A stretch of 64,000 nt of DNA from Lewinellaceae bacterium (GCA_016708875.1 JADJFA010000011.1:62001-126000), one strand, 5' to 3'; numbered from the stretch's first letter, positions 54,549 through 63,561 are shown. Notes: a model not told the origin generated them from the sequence alone. Program-made: numbers and translations.

Positions 54549-54556
54549 CAAAGGTA
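54549..54556 (-). promoter_or_regulatory. Promoter -7 element of rplY
   Basis: Minus-strand TACCTTTG followed by CGGG, 44 bases before the start. Confidence 0.55.
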
Positions 54557-54613
54557 GAAAATCCAACTGCAATTTTCCAAGGGTGTTTAAAAAAAGTCGG
54601 CACAAAAGATTCT

Positions 54614-54779
54614 TTAAGGAACGGGTGAATACTAACTCGGTACTTTCAGGTAGATTAGTTTTTGCTCAGACAACTATCTTTTTGTGCGAATAGTGGGGGC
54701 TCTTTAATCAAAAAGATAGGTCGTATGGGCGGAAAGGAATCAGATGAAAGTACCGAGTTAGTATTCACCCGTTCCTTAA
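54614..54779. mobile_element. MITE-like element, perfect 35-bp terminal inverted repeats
   Basis: Arms 54614-54648 (starting TTAAGGAACGGGTGAATACT) and 54745-54779 are exact reverse complements over 35 bases. The 96-base interior contains a nested inverted repeat CTATCTTTTTG (54674-54684) / CAAAAAGATAG (54709-54719). Both ends are TTAA, compatible with insertion at TTAA or TA. The right end supplies the TAA stop of the gene at 54776. No transposase in the element. Confidence 0.65.
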
Positions 54780-55438
54780 CGCAAACTCCACAACAGGACG
54801 CCGTCACGGGCACGTTTGGTTTTTTTGACCTTGCCTTGGATTTCAAGTTCCAGCAATTTGCCCTGAACAGTCCCTATATCCAGCGCAGTGTCCTTAGCAA
54901 TGCCATCCACAGTGCGGAAAGCGAATTTGGAAGTCTGGAGCAGGTGGAGCACTTTTTGCTCATCGCTTAAAACCACGGAGGGGGACTTGGATGAATCACC
55001 AGCTTTGAAGGATTCAAATTCACTGCCATCGCCGTCGGCTGCCGGAACCGTTGTGGGCGCAGGCGCTTCGGAAGGGTCAGAATTTTGCGCGACCAAAACG
55101 TCGGTCGTCTCGGCAAGATCCTCTTGTTTTTGCTTTACTTCTTTTAACTCCTGAAGCAGTTTGTCGCCCAGGGATTGTAGGAATTTAGAGGAAAAGATGG
55201 CCGCTATGGTGCAAAAACCAAAGAATACAAAATAAGCTGCAGGCTCGCCATTCAAACATTTGTCGGTCAGGCTGCTCGACATGGTGTTCAACAAAAGGGG
55301 TACCGTAGCGGCGGCGGTTAGTCCCAACAAGAGGGATTTTCGGAAGCCCGCCCCATTGGTCTGTTCCATGTAATAGTTGGCGGCGCCGCCCAAAAGCCCT
55401 GCGACGAAAATGATGGAGGCGAGGATTGCGATACCCAT
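54776..55438 (-). CDS. Membrane protein with C-terminal winged-helix-like domain
   Basis: A 220-residue protein: three to four transmembrane helices in the first 90 residues, then FSSKFLQSLGDKLLQELKEV, which resembles the helix seen in YEATS-associated membrane proteins. A low-complexity acidic linker (about 115-150) and a C-terminal small helical/winged domain (SDEQKVLHLLQTSKFAFRTV to the end) follow. Function unknown; a membrane-tethered regulator is possible. The stop codon lies in the end of the MITE-like element. Confidence 0.7.
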   Translation of the reverse strand: MGIAILASIIFVAGLLGGAANYYMEQTNGAGFRKSLLLGLTAAATVPLLLNTMSSSLTDKCLNGEPAAYFVFFGFCTIAAIFSSKFLQSLGDKLLQELKEVKQKQEDLAETTDVLVAQNSDPSEAPAPTTVPAADGDGSEFESFKAGDSSKSPSVVLSDEQKVLHLLQTSKFAFRTVDGIAKDTALDIGTVQGKLLELEIQGKVKKTKRARDGVLLWSLR

Positions 55439-55494
55439 TTTAATAGCGATTTAGGCCGCTAATGTAGAAGGATTACAATATGCGGCGATTTATA

Positions 55495-56733
55495 TCATAT
55501 TAAATCCCGCAATACGATCCGCTTTTTCATTACCTTCCCATTGCGTTTTATTACAATTTTGACCTGTTTCCCGGGCTTTTTCTGAAGCAAGGCCTGCAGG
55601 TCGGCTAAAGTGCGCAGACTTGCACTCATCCATCCAATCCGCAGGATCCGGTCGCCCGCCTGGATGCCCACTTCCTCGGCGGGTGAACCGGGCAATACAT
55701 TGAGTACTGAAAAATAATTGAGGTTTGCCCCTGAAGCGATAATGCTCAGCCCGCTGCGGTCGTATACGAATTCGTTTTGAAAATGTTTGGTGGGTTTTAG
55801 CCAAAGGATTGCGTCCTGATAGTCAATAACCATCTGAAAACGATTCAAAATGGTGTTGCCGATCAGGCCGTTTCGTCCATTCAAGTAACTAAGGTCCTGG
55901 GCTGTATCCACCGATTGAAAATAGGTAAGGATGTTCTTTTGATCAAAAATGGCCAACTTTAAGCCCGGCGTTCGCCCTACAAAACCTTCCAGATAGCCGC
56001 CAAGTCCCATGCCTATATTGGTGGGGATAGCATTGGTCGAAGGCTGGATGAGCGGGTGTGTGTTGGTGAAAAGCATGAGCGGCAGGCCAGCTCCTGTGTC
56101 GAGCAAAAGTTTCACGGGCGCGATAGAATCGCTGCGCAATTGAGCCTGCGTGTTTATATAAAGTTTGTTGCGGTACACTTCCATGGGCAATGGTTCAAAT
56201 CCCTCCTCTTTCATTTTGTACCAACCACGCTCATACAAGGTGATTACCTGTCGTTGATAATTGATCTTCACCAGGTAATTTGAAAAAACACGACCCGCCA
56301 AAATGCCGTGTACCTTCACACCGGCGTATTCTTCAAAGCGAAAATAGTCTTCCTTCAGCACCAGAATGTCTTCGCTGGCTGCAACAATTTCCTTCCCCAA
56401 AATCTCCAGCCGAATATGGCGCGCCAGATAGGCTACCAACTCTGTTTTAAGGTCTGAACCTTTCACCCGAAACTCCCGGTCGTAGCGCACACGAAGCAGG
56501 TCGCTGATTTCGCGTTTGGAGAGAATGGTGTGCTCGGCTCCGGTATCAAAAATGAATTTCAAGGGCAAAGTGCCATTGAACTCGATATCCAGAATGATAA
56601 AATTGTTCGTGTACTCAAAAGGGATTTCAACACGTCTCATGCCATCTGGCAATGAAAAACCGCTTTGAGCGCGGGCGGGAAACACCGTTGCGCCAATAGC
56701 CAACAACACGAATGCAACGGTTTTTGAGTTCAT
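55495..56733 (-). CDS. Secreted retropepsin-like aspartic protease with PDZ domain
   Basis: A 412-residue exported protein: signal peptide (1-22), two retropepsin-type half-domains with FIFDTGAEHTILS (near 62) and LLLDTGAGLPLML (near 213), and a C-terminal PDZ domain (about 330-405; VLPGSPAEEVGIQAGDRILR). Two DTG motifs in one chain give a full pepsin-like active site without dimerisation. Periplasmic or surface proteolysis is likely. ATG 56733 gives the cleaner signal peptide; 56745 adds four residues. Confidence 0.88.
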   Translation of the reverse strand: MNSKTVAFVLLAIGATVFPARAQSGFSLPDGMRRVEIPFEYTNNFIILDIEFNGTLPLKFIFDTGAEHTILSKREISDLLRVRYDREFRVKGSDLKTELVAYLARHIRLEILGKEIVAASEDILVLKEDYFRFEEYAGVKVHGILAGRVFSNYLVKINYQRQVITLYERGWYKMKEEGFEPLPMEVYRNKLYINTQAQLRSDSIAPVKLLLDTGAGLPLMLFTNTHPLIQPSTNAIPTNIGMGLGGYLEGFVGRTPGLKLAIFDQKNILTYFQSVDTAQDLSYLNGRNGLIGNTILNRFQMVIDYQDAILWLKPTKHFQNEFVYDRSGLSIIASGANLNYFSVLNVLPGSPAEEVGIQAGDRILRIGWMSASLRTLADLQALLQKKPGKQVKIVIKRNGKVMKKRIVLRDLI

Positions 56734-56889
56734 AGCGATAGACAAATGCGTGCCTGGTCAGGAATTTGCAAGAGCGAAGGACGCACAGAAGCGACACATT
56801 TCCAAAAAGTGTTACTTCTTTTAGATTCCAGGCCCACTTGCACTTCCAAACAAGCAGCATTGAAAAAGTTTTGACAAATACTGCTGTAT

Positions 56890-56897
56890 TACCTTTG
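56890..56897 (+). promoter_or_regulatory. Promoter -7 element of asd
   Basis: TACCTTTG with GTTTTG 16-20 bases upstream, 107 bases before the asd start. Confidence 0.55.
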
Positions 56898-57004
56898 CCC
56901 TCTTTACCCGCCGTAGCTTCTCGCCGCCGCCACAGGCTAAAGCGAGTGAAAGCGAAGGAGGGCCACAATTACACCAATCACCACACAACAAATAAACATC
57001 CGAG

Positions 57005-58000
57005 ATGAAAGTAGCCGTAGTCGGCGCCACCGGATTGGTCGGCACCAAAATGTTGCAAATCCTCGAAGAGCGCAACTTCCCTATCACCAAACTTTTCCCG
57101 GTAGCGTCTGAACGCTCCGTGGGCAAAACCGTCAAATTCCGGGGCAAACGCCACAAGATCATTGGCATGGACGAAGCTGTCGGCAAAAGACCCGATGTGG
57201 CTATATTTTCTGCCGGGGGCAGTGTTTCGAAAGAATGGGCTCCGCGCTTTGCTGACCGGGGCACCATTGTAATAGATAATTCCTCGGCTTGGCGAATGGA
57301 TCCCGACAAGAAACTCATTGTGCCGGAAGTGAATGCCTCGGTGCTGACAAAAAAGGACAAAATCATCGCTAACCCCAATTGCTCTACCATACAAATGGTG
57401 GTGGCACTCAAGCCTTTGCACGACAAATATGGTGTAAAACGCATCGTGGTCAGCACCTACCAGAGCGTTACCGGCACGGGTGTGAAAGCCGTGGAACAAT
57501 TGATGAACGAGCGCAAGGGCAAGACTGGCGTTCGCGCCTATCCGTATCAGATTGACCTGAACGTGCTGCCACACATAGATGTATTCACCGAAAATGGCTA
57601 TACCAAAGAGGAGATGAAAATGGTAAACGAGACCAAAAAGATCATGGGCGACGACAACATACGTGTCACTGCAACCACGGTGCGCGTGCCTGTCATCGGA
57701 GGTCACTCCGAATCGGTAAATGTGGAATTCGCGCGCGATTTCGATCTCGCGGAAGTGCGCAGTCTGCTCGAAAAGGCGCCCGGCGTGGTGGTCGTTGACA
57801 ATCCTGCGGAATTGCAGTACCCAATGCCGTTGATGGCTCATGACAAGGACGATGTTTTTGTAGGTCGCCTCCGCCGCGACGAGTCCCAGCCCAACACCCT
57901 GAATATGTGGGTTGTAAGCGACAATTTGCGCAAAGGCGCCGCTACCAATGCGGTTCAGATTGCTGAATACCTGCTTTCGGTGGGGATTTTGACAAAGTAA
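57005..58000 (+). CDS. asd: Aspartate-semialdehyde dehydrogenase
   Basis: Reduces aspartyl phosphate to the semialdehyde for lysine/diaminopimelate, threonine and methionine synthesis. A 331-residue enzyme starting MKVAVVGATGLVGTKMLQIL (NADP site). Catalytic Cys in NPNCSTIQMVVAL (near 127), His in VIGGHSESVNVEF (near 233), and SVTGTGVKAVEQL. Complete. Confidence 0.96.
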   Translation: MKVAVVGATGLVGTKMLQILEERNFPITKLFPVASERSVGKTVKFRGKRHKIIGMDEAVGKRPDVAIFSAGGSVSKEWAPRFADRGTIVIDNSSAWRMDPDKKLIVPEVNASVLTKKDKIIANPNCSTIQMVVALKPLHDKYGVKRIVVSTYQSVTGTGVKAVEQLMNERKGKTGVRAYPYQIDLNVLPHIDVFTENGYTKEEMKMVNETKKIMGDDNIRVTATTVRVPVIGGHSESVNVEFARDFDLAEVRSLLEKAPGVVVVDNPAELQYPMPLMAHDKDDVFVGRLRRDESQPNTLNMWVVSDNLRKGAATNAVQIAEYLLSVGILTK

Positions 58001-58046
58001 GTGAAAAAAACGGCAAGTGAAAAGGGGTAGCAATTTTTAAAAAACC

Positions 58047-58054
58047 TATTTTTG
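58047..58054 (+). promoter_or_regulatory. Promoter -7 element of the PIN toxin-antitoxin pair
   Basis: TATTTTTG, 15 bases before the antitoxin ATG at 58070. Confidence 0.45.
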
Positions 58055-58069
58055 CCTAAAAATTACGCT

Positions 58070-58318
58070 ATGTCAGCACAAGTTACCGCTACCGTTTCCC
58101 CTAAATTACCTATGAGTAATATGCAGCTCCAATTGCTCAAACTTTATGCTGATGGAGTATCTGAGGATGATTTGAAGGCAATCCAGCGGATGATAGCGCG
58201 CTATTTTGCAGATAAAGCCAGTGCAGAGGCCCAAGAGGTGTGGGATGAAAAAGGTTATAATGCTAAGCAATTGCTCCAAGAAGACATGCGCACAGCCTAT
58301 AAAAGTGCCCAAAAATGA
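58070..58318 (+). CDS. Antitoxin partner of a PIN toxin
   Basis: An 82-residue helical, charged protein starting MSAQVTATVSPKLPMSNMQL. No DNA-binding motif is obvious. Its stop overlaps the start of the PIN gene by four bases (ATGA), the usual coupling in type II toxin-antitoxin operons with the antitoxin first. Confidence 0.8.
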   Translation: MSAQVTATVSPKLPMSNMQLQLLKLYADGVSEDDLKAIQRMIARYFADKASAEAQEVWDEKGYNAKQLLQEDMRTAYKSAQK

Positions 58319-58746
58319 AAATAGTGCTGGACACCAATGTCCTATTGGTTGCAATACCTTTTGGCACCCCTTATTACCCCATTTTCAATGCTTTCCTGAA
58401 TGGTGCGTTCGAGCTTTGCGTAGCAACAGACATATTGAATGAGTACGCGGAAAAGCTGGAAGAAAAATATATTCTTCGCCCGCATGTTGCTGAAAACACG
58501 CTGAAAGCAATCGAAATTTCTCCCGATGTCGTGTATGTTTCCAAATATTTTTACTGGAATCTTATTACCGTTGATCCAGATGATAACAAGTTTGTGGACT
58601 GTGCCGTAGCAGCCAATGCAGACTTCATCGTAACGGATGATCGCCATTTTAATGTTCTAAAAGATATACCCTTCCCTTCTGTCCGTGTTGTTTCTGCCGA
58701 CGATTTTGTGGAGATGCTCACCGGGGTTCGACCTGCCAAATCATAG
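58315..58746 (+). CDS. PIN-domain toxin (putative RNase)
   Basis: A 143-residue PIN-fold protein of the TIGR00305-like group. Acidic metal ligands are seen in MKIVLDTNVLL, in the middle ILNEYAEKLEEKY, and in DPDDNKFVDCAVAANADFIV followed by TDDRHF. Predicted Mg-dependent RNase inhibited by the protein encoded just upstream. Confidence 0.9.
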   Translation: MKIVLDTNVLLVAIPFGTPYYPIFNAFLNGAFELCVATDILNEYAEKLEEKYILRPHVAENTLKAIEISPDVVYVSKYFYWNLITVDPDDNKFVDCAVAANADFIVTDDRHFNVLKDIPFPSVRVVSADDFVEMLTGVRPAKS

Positions 58747-58784
58747 GGATTCAAATTGAAAGTGAAAAAACGGTGGCAACAGCC

Positions 58785-58792
58785 TAATTTTG
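58785..58792 (+). promoter_or_regulatory. Promoter -7 element of the DUF349-like gene
   Basis: TAATTTTG followed by CCGCC, 64 bases before the start. The leader carries a TTGACTGTT word repeat (58807-58832). Confidence 0.5.
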
Positions 58793-58855
58793 CCGCCCAA
58801 CAACAATTGACTGTTGAATATTGACTGTTAACAGTGTACCGACAACCGTAGATTT

Positions 58856-60727
58856 ATGAAGAACAAGTTAGTCATCTGGGGCACCAATGCCGAAAACGAA
58901 AAAGTATTGATTGCGCTCGAACTGCATGCAGAATCCAACAAGGTGATGATGCACACATTTCCGGAAACCATTGCCGATGAAGCCTTTGTGCAAAAAATGA
59001 TGCACGAATGGCGCGAAGGCAAAGAAGAAGTCGCTTTCCCGGAAGGCGGCGAAAGCACCGAGCGGGAGCTCAGCGTCACAGACAGCCTGCTGCCTGAACA
59101 CCTCAAAGTTGATCGTCCCGACCTCGTACAACGTGCGCAAACGGAATGGCATTTTGCGGTGCTATCTGCCAAACTCCACGCCGCTTACCAGCAAGAACTG
59201 GCCGAATTCAAGGAGAAAGTGGAAGCCATGTCGGCTTACGACAACAAACTTTTTACCAGCCTTCGTACTTTTTGGGACAAGGTGCAGAACCAAAGCCGCG
59301 AACGGAATCTCTTCCGTCAACACGCCGACGAACTGCGTGATGGTATTAATGCCCTTTTTGATCAACTCAAAGAAGTGCGCAAAAAAGTGAATTCCGAGTT
59401 CATGGAAGTTTCGCAAGGGGTATATGACGGGTTTGCCAAAGCCCTTGATGAAATTGACGAACGTATCACTGCGGGCGGCGCGAAGTTCAACAGCGTCTTT
59501 GATGAACTCAAAAAAATGCAGCGCGATTACCACAACACGCGCATGAGCAACGAGCATCGCAACAAACTGTGGGACCGCCTGGACGCTGCGTTTAAAAAAG
59601 CCAAAGAGCGCAAATTCGGCCCAGAAGCCAATGCTGGTACCATTGCTGACCGCCACGACAAGCGGCTTTCAGGGCTGGAGGATGCCATCAAACGCCTCGA
59701 AGACAGCCTCTTCCGCGATGACGAAGAGCTTGCATTCCAGCGCAAAAAAGTGAATACCTCCGAAGGCCAATTGGAGGCTCAAATTCGCGGAGCGAAGATC
59801 AAGATGATTGAAGAACGCGCCAACGGCAAGCGCGAAAGGCTGGCCGAATTGACCAAAGCGCGCAACGACGTGCAGCGTCAGGCCAGCAGTGCCCATGAAA
59901 AAGAAGCCCGTTTGGCTGCCAAAGAAGCCGAACGCCAACAAATAGAAGCCAAAAAAGCGGCCATCAAATCAGAAATTGAAGCTGAAACCCACGCTAAAGC
60001 AGCAGCGGCAGCAGGAACAGCACCGGAAAAAGAGGAAAGCCTCTTTGAGGCCGCTTCCAACCTCCTGGGCGACGTGCTACTCGATGCACTTGATACCGCC
60101 AAAGCAGTCGCCAGCGTAGCCGCAGACAAGGCTGAAGAAGCCCTGAGTGAAGTCAAAGAAAAGGCGGGGGAAGTCTATCAGGAAGCCAAAGAGAAAGCAG
60201 GAGAGGCGTACAGCGAAGCAAAGGAGGCATACAGTGAAGCGAAGGAAAAAGCGGGCGAAATGCTGAGCGAGGCCAAAGAAAAGGGAGGAGCGGCATACAG
60301 CGAAGCAAAGGAAAAGGCCAGCGAAATATTGAGCGAGGCCAAGGAAAAGGCAACAGAAGCGTACGCTGAGGTTAAGGAAAAAGCGGAGGAAGTGTACGAG
60401 TCATTTAAAAAAGACGACTCAGCCGAAGCAACGACAATCACTGCGAATGATACACCCGGCGATGCTCTCAGCAAAAAATCAACTTCTAAAGCTTCAGAGG
60501 CCAAGGACTATATTATTGACGATGTAGTGCACAAAACCGCTGGAGATGCGGAGGCTTTAGAATCGTTCAAGCCTGAGGAAACCCCGGTCTCTTCGGAGAA
60601 ACAGGATTACATCATTGACGATGTTGTCCATAAAACAGCAGTTGCAGATACTGATCTGGAATCAACACAAGAACAAGAGCCAGCCTCCAAACCTAAGCGT
60701 GCGCCAAAGAAGGACGCCGATGCTTGA
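58856..60727 (+). CDS. DUF349-like long coiled-coil protein with LEA-like repeats
   Basis: A 623-residue cytoplasmic protein. The N-terminal 85 residues form a small globular domain (KLVIWGTNAENEKVLIALEL). Residues 100-380 are helical DUF349-like repeats (FRQHADELRDGINALFDQLK, RMSNEHRNKLWDRLDAAFKK). Residues about 420-520 are 11- to 14-residue repeats of the AYSEAKEKAGE type, like late-embryogenesis-abundant proteins. The tail has two copies of DYIIDDVVHKTA. The amphipathic repeats suggest membrane, envelope or desiccation-related binding. Function unknown. Confidence 0.8.
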   Translation: MKNKLVIWGTNAENEKVLIALELHAESNKVMMHTFPETIADEAFVQKMMHEWREGKEEVAFPEGGESTERELSVTDSLLPEHLKVDRPDLVQRAQTEWHFAVLSAKLHAAYQQELAEFKEKVEAMSAYDNKLFTSLRTFWDKVQNQSRERNLFRQHADELRDGINALFDQLKEVRKKVNSEFMEVSQGVYDGFAKALDEIDERITAGGAKFNSVFDELKKMQRDYHNTRMSNEHRNKLWDRLDAAFKKAKERKFGPEANAGTIADRHDKRLSGLEDAIKRLEDSLFRDDEELAFQRKKVNTSEGQLEAQIRGAKIKMIEERANGKRERLAELTKARNDVQRQASSAHEKEARLAAKEAERQQIEAKKAAIKSEIEAETHAKAAAAAGTAPEKEESLFEAASNLLGDVLLDALDTAKAVASVAADKAEEALSEVKEKAGEVYQEAKEKAGEAYSEAKEAYSEAKEKAGEMLSEAKEKGGAAYSEAKEKASEILSEAKEKATEAYAEVKEKAEEVYESFKKDDSAEATTITANDTPGDALSKKSTSKASEAKDYIIDDVVHKTAGDAEALESFKPEETPVSSEKQDYIIDDVVHKTAVADTDLESTQEQEPASKPKRAPKKDADA

Positions 60728-60750
60728 TAACAGTTTGGAATAATAATAAG

Positions 60751-60783
60751 CGAGCCGCTTCCCTGCCAGAGGGAGGCGGCTCG
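60751..60783 (+). terminator. Terminator-like hairpin after the DUF349-like gene
   Basis: CGAGCCGCTTCCCT / AGGGAGGCGGCTCG, one mismatch, five-base loop, followed by a GT-rich stretch. Confidence 0.7.
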
Positions 60784-60953
60784 TTGTGTTTCTGGGACTG
60801 ACAAAATCGAAGGGGCTCAAGCAGACGCATGAATTTTAAGAAGTGAGATTTCAGAATTGCAGAATTTTTGATTGACGATTGACGAATACATGAATCAAAA
60901 GCCGCCTAATTCCTAGAGTTTTTATTATAATTATTCGTGCGCCAGCCCTGGGT

Positions 60954-61154
60954 TCAGTCTCCCTCTTCCAATTCAAAAACATCCTCCATCTTTTTGCCAA
61001 ACACACGGGCAATTTTAATGGCCAATACAGCCGAGGGAGAGTATTTGCCCAATTCAATGGCATTGATGGTCTGGCGAGTTACCTGAACTCGTTCGGCCAG
61101 TTCGGCCTGGGAGATATTTAGAATGGCACGTTCGACCCGAATCGTATTTTTCAT
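60954..61154 (-). CDS. XRE-family helix-turn-helix regulator
   Basis: A 66-residue single-domain regulator of the YozG/Cro type (ISQAELAERVQVTRQTINAI, then ELGKYSPSAVLAIKIARVFG, MEDVF tail). It follows a membrane protein gene by 3 bases on the same strand. In such pairs the small regulator usually controls its own operon. Confidence 0.9.
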   Translation of the reverse strand: MKNTIRVERAILNISQAELAERVQVTRQTINAIELGKYSPSAVLAIKIARVFGKKMEDVFELEEGD

Positions 61155-61157
61155 GGA

Positions 61158-61640
61158 TTATTGCTTTGAAAATGAAGGTTTTATGCGTAAAATATAATAA
61201 TATCTTCCCACAAAAACCAGCAGGGGAGTAAACATGTTGAAGATCATCACATTCAAAAAAGGAAATCCATGTGTGAAGATGGTAAACGCGATCAACAAAA
61301 GCGTATTGATCAGAATGGCCCATTGCAGAGATTCGAGGCGTACGCGTTGAATCCATTCGTCCTCGATTTTTTCTTTTGAAAAGGAGAGTAACAGCAGTCC
61401 AAGCAACAAGGAGATACAAATCAGTTCATCCAATAAGGAAAGGGTATGAGGCTTTATGCTCGATCCAAGCACTCCTTCATCTATCCAAAGAAACTTTTCC
61501 AGCCAGGCGGGGGTTATTACCTCAAAATAATCATCAGGATTATCCAACTTCATAAAGTATATCCCGGCAAAAAATGCCGGAACAGTTAGCGCCCAGCCAA
61601 GCGTTTTCCAGCGGTGGGAAATCAATAAGGTGTTTTTCAT
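61158..61640 (-). CDS. Membrane protein paired with an XRE regulator
   Basis: A 160-residue protein starting MKNTLLISHRWKTLGWALTV with about four transmembrane helices (near 12-30, 70-90, 105-125, 130-150). No enzymatic motif. ATG 61640 is favoured because the upstream frame has no hydrophobic or conserved sequence. Operon with the regulator downstream. Confidence 0.75.
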   Translation of the reverse strand: MKNTLLISHRWKTLGWALTVPAFFAGIYFMKLDNPDDYFEVITPAWLEKFLWIDEGVLGSSIKPHTLSLLDELICISLLLGLLLLSFSKEKIEDEWIQRVRLESLQWAILINTLLLIAFTIFTHGFPFLNVMIFNMFTPLLVFVGRYYYILRIKPSFSKQ

Positions 61641-61751
61641 GTTACTTTTTACGTTTCGTGACAAAAATGTTTTTCAAAAAGTAAACTAAAAACAACTTTA
61701 AGTAAAATATATTTTACACAATGGTAAAAATATTTTACTTTTTTTGAGGCG

Positions 61752-62519
61752 CTATAATTGCCAGCTCAGTCCATTCCGCCAGGCATAGGTTTCAGATGGC
61801 GCTCCCGGTGGCAGATTTTTGTCAATACTGTACTCAAAATCCACGGTAAAGGCCAGTTTTTTGGTCAAATCAACCTTCAACACCCATTCAGTGCTGAGGC
61901 GGTAATTGCGGATGAGGCCTAACACGGGTTGCCAGTAGGTAGTCTGGATGAGCACCATCTTTTTGTTGGGCCGGAACGTAGTTGAGATGTAATTGCTGGA
62001 ACGATGCCAACTGGAGCGCCCAAGCGGTTCCGTAAAACGATTTTGCTCCCAGAGCCATGCCGCACCGAGGTAGATGCGCTGTCGGCCATCTTTTGATTTG
62101 AGCATTCGCCAGCGCGCGCCTGTGCCAAGTAAATTGCGCTGTTCGAGCAATTGAATGGGGCTGGTTTGTACCTGTGTAAATGCCTCCCAGGTCCAGGTTT
62201 CGTTCAGTTTGTAATTGTAGCGCAGGTGCGCAAATGCCTGCCGGGCAAAATCTTGATTGCCTGCTCGTAACAGATTCATATTGAGCAGCAAAAGTGTAAG
62301 GTGCGGATCGGACTTGTACTGCACTTTGATCTGGGCCTGCACTTGCAGGCTTTGTTGCTGCACTTTCGCCAATGACACGCCGCCACGCAGATGACCATAG
62401 CAATTCGTGGAATCATTGGTGCCCGTGATGCGCTGCTCTTCGATGTTGACAACTTGGGAGAATAGTGTAAGGTTGCTCTGCAACCCATAGCATAGTAGGA
62501 GTAAAAAAGTCCGTTTCAT
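61752..62519 (-). CDS. DUF481-like outer-membrane protein
   Basis: A 255-residue exported protein (signal peptide MKRTFLLLLCYGLQSNLTLF, ending SQ). It has alternating aromatic strands typical of a barrel (FAHLRYNYKLNETWTWEAFT, GTGARWRMLKSKDGRQRIYL, GAAWLWEQNRF) and ends in WRNGLSWQL. This pattern resembles DUF481 proteins. Function unknown. Confidence 0.75.
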   Translation of the reverse strand: MKRTFLLLLCYGLQSNLTLFSQVVNIEEQRITGTNDSTNCYGHLRGGVSLAKVQQQSLQVQAQIKVQYKSDPHLTLLLLNMNLLRAGNQDFARQAFAHLRYNYKLNETWTWEAFTQVQTSPIQLLEQRNLLGTGARWRMLKSKDGRQRIYLGAAWLWEQNRFTEPLGRSSWHRSSNYISTTFRPNKKMVLIQTTYWQPVLGLIRNYRLSTEWVLKVDLTKKLAFTVDFEYSIDKNLPPGAPSETYAWRNGLSWQL

Positions 62520-62554
62520 AGGAGTGCCAAGATACGACAACCATTTGCGTTGGC

Positions 62555-63541
62555 TTATTTCCGCTCAAACACTGGTGCATTCCACCGCCCATTCCTCCAC
62601 TCCTTCTGCTCCTCCTTCGTCAGAAAAGTCCAGGCCACAATCCGGCTGCTCTTATTTCCCTGACCCATTGGGATCGTTTTCACATCCTCGGCCTTCGCTT
62701 TTCTGAGTTCATCGTAAATCCCCTGGAGGTGCGATTTTTTGGCAACGAGGGAGGAAAACCAAAAGACTGATTTCAGAAACTGCCTACTTTGGCGAACCAT
62801 CGCCCGAACGAATTTCTCTTCACCTCCATCGCACCAAACTTCCCCACTTTGACCGCCGAAATTCTGGACAGGCGTGGTGATTTCCGCCTTAGCCAAATTG
62901 CTCAATTTGCGCATCGTTTCGGCTTTAGATTCCTCCAGCGAAGCATGAAAAGGTGGGTTGCAAACCACCAGATCAAAAATTTCATCCTTTTGAATCACCC
63001 CGTAAAAAATATCGGCCGGATTGGGTTGCAACCTGCATTCGATTGCGCCTTTTAAATGGGGATTGGACTCAATGATTTTATTGGCAGATTCAATGGCGAC
63101 GGGGTCAATATCGGAACCTATAAAGCGCCAGCCGTATTCATGATTTCCAATAATCGGATAAATGCAATTGGCGCCCACCCCGATGTCCAGGCAGTTTACT
63201 TTGTTGCCTGTAGGTACTTTTCCGTAATTGTAACGGCCCAAAAGTTCAGCCGAATAGTGGATGTAGTCCGCCCGGCCAGGTATCGGCGGACACAAATAAC
63301 CAGGCGGAATATCCCAATAATCAAGCTTGTAATACTGCTTCAGCAAAGCCGTGTTTAGGACCTTGACCGCTTCGGGATTTGCAAAATCAATGGATTCATC
63401 GTTGTGAATATTCAACTGCACAAAGGGCGCGAGTTCCGGGCAGCGTGCAATCAGCAACTTGAAATCGTAGCGCTCGCGGTGTTGGTTGCGCGGGTGAAGG
63501 CGGGTTTTTTCTTGGGGTGGGGATTTTTTTGTGGGGAGCAT
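62555..63541 (-). CDS. rlmF: 23S rRNA (adenine-1618-N6)-methyltransferase
   Basis: A 328-residue methyltransferase starting MLPTKKSPPQEKTRLHPRNQ. RlmF signatures: HPRNQHRERYDF, SAM site NCLDIGVGANCIYPIIG, catalytic NPPF in DLVVCNPPFHASLEE, and GGEEKFVRAMVRQS. Modifies A1618 of 23S rRNA. The longer frame to 63691 is discarded because it overlaps the end of the gene at 63562. Confidence 0.94.
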   Translation of the reverse strand: MLPTKKSPPQEKTRLHPRNQHRERYDFKLLIARCPELAPFVQLNIHNDESIDFANPEAVKVLNTALLKQYYKLDYWDIPPGYLCPPIPGRADYIHYSAELLGRYNYGKVPTGNKVNCLDIGVGANCIYPIIGNHEYGWRFIGSDIDPVAIESANKIIESNPHLKGAIECRLQPNPADIFYGVIQKDEIFDLVVCNPPFHASLEESKAETMRKLSNLAKAEITTPVQNFGGQSGEVWCDGGEEKFVRAMVRQSRQFLKSVFWFSSLVAKKSHLQGIYDELRKAKAEDVKTIPMGQGNKSSRIVAWTFLTKEEQKEWRNGRWNAPVFERK

Positions 63542-63561
63542 GGGCGAGTGTAAAGTTTTTT

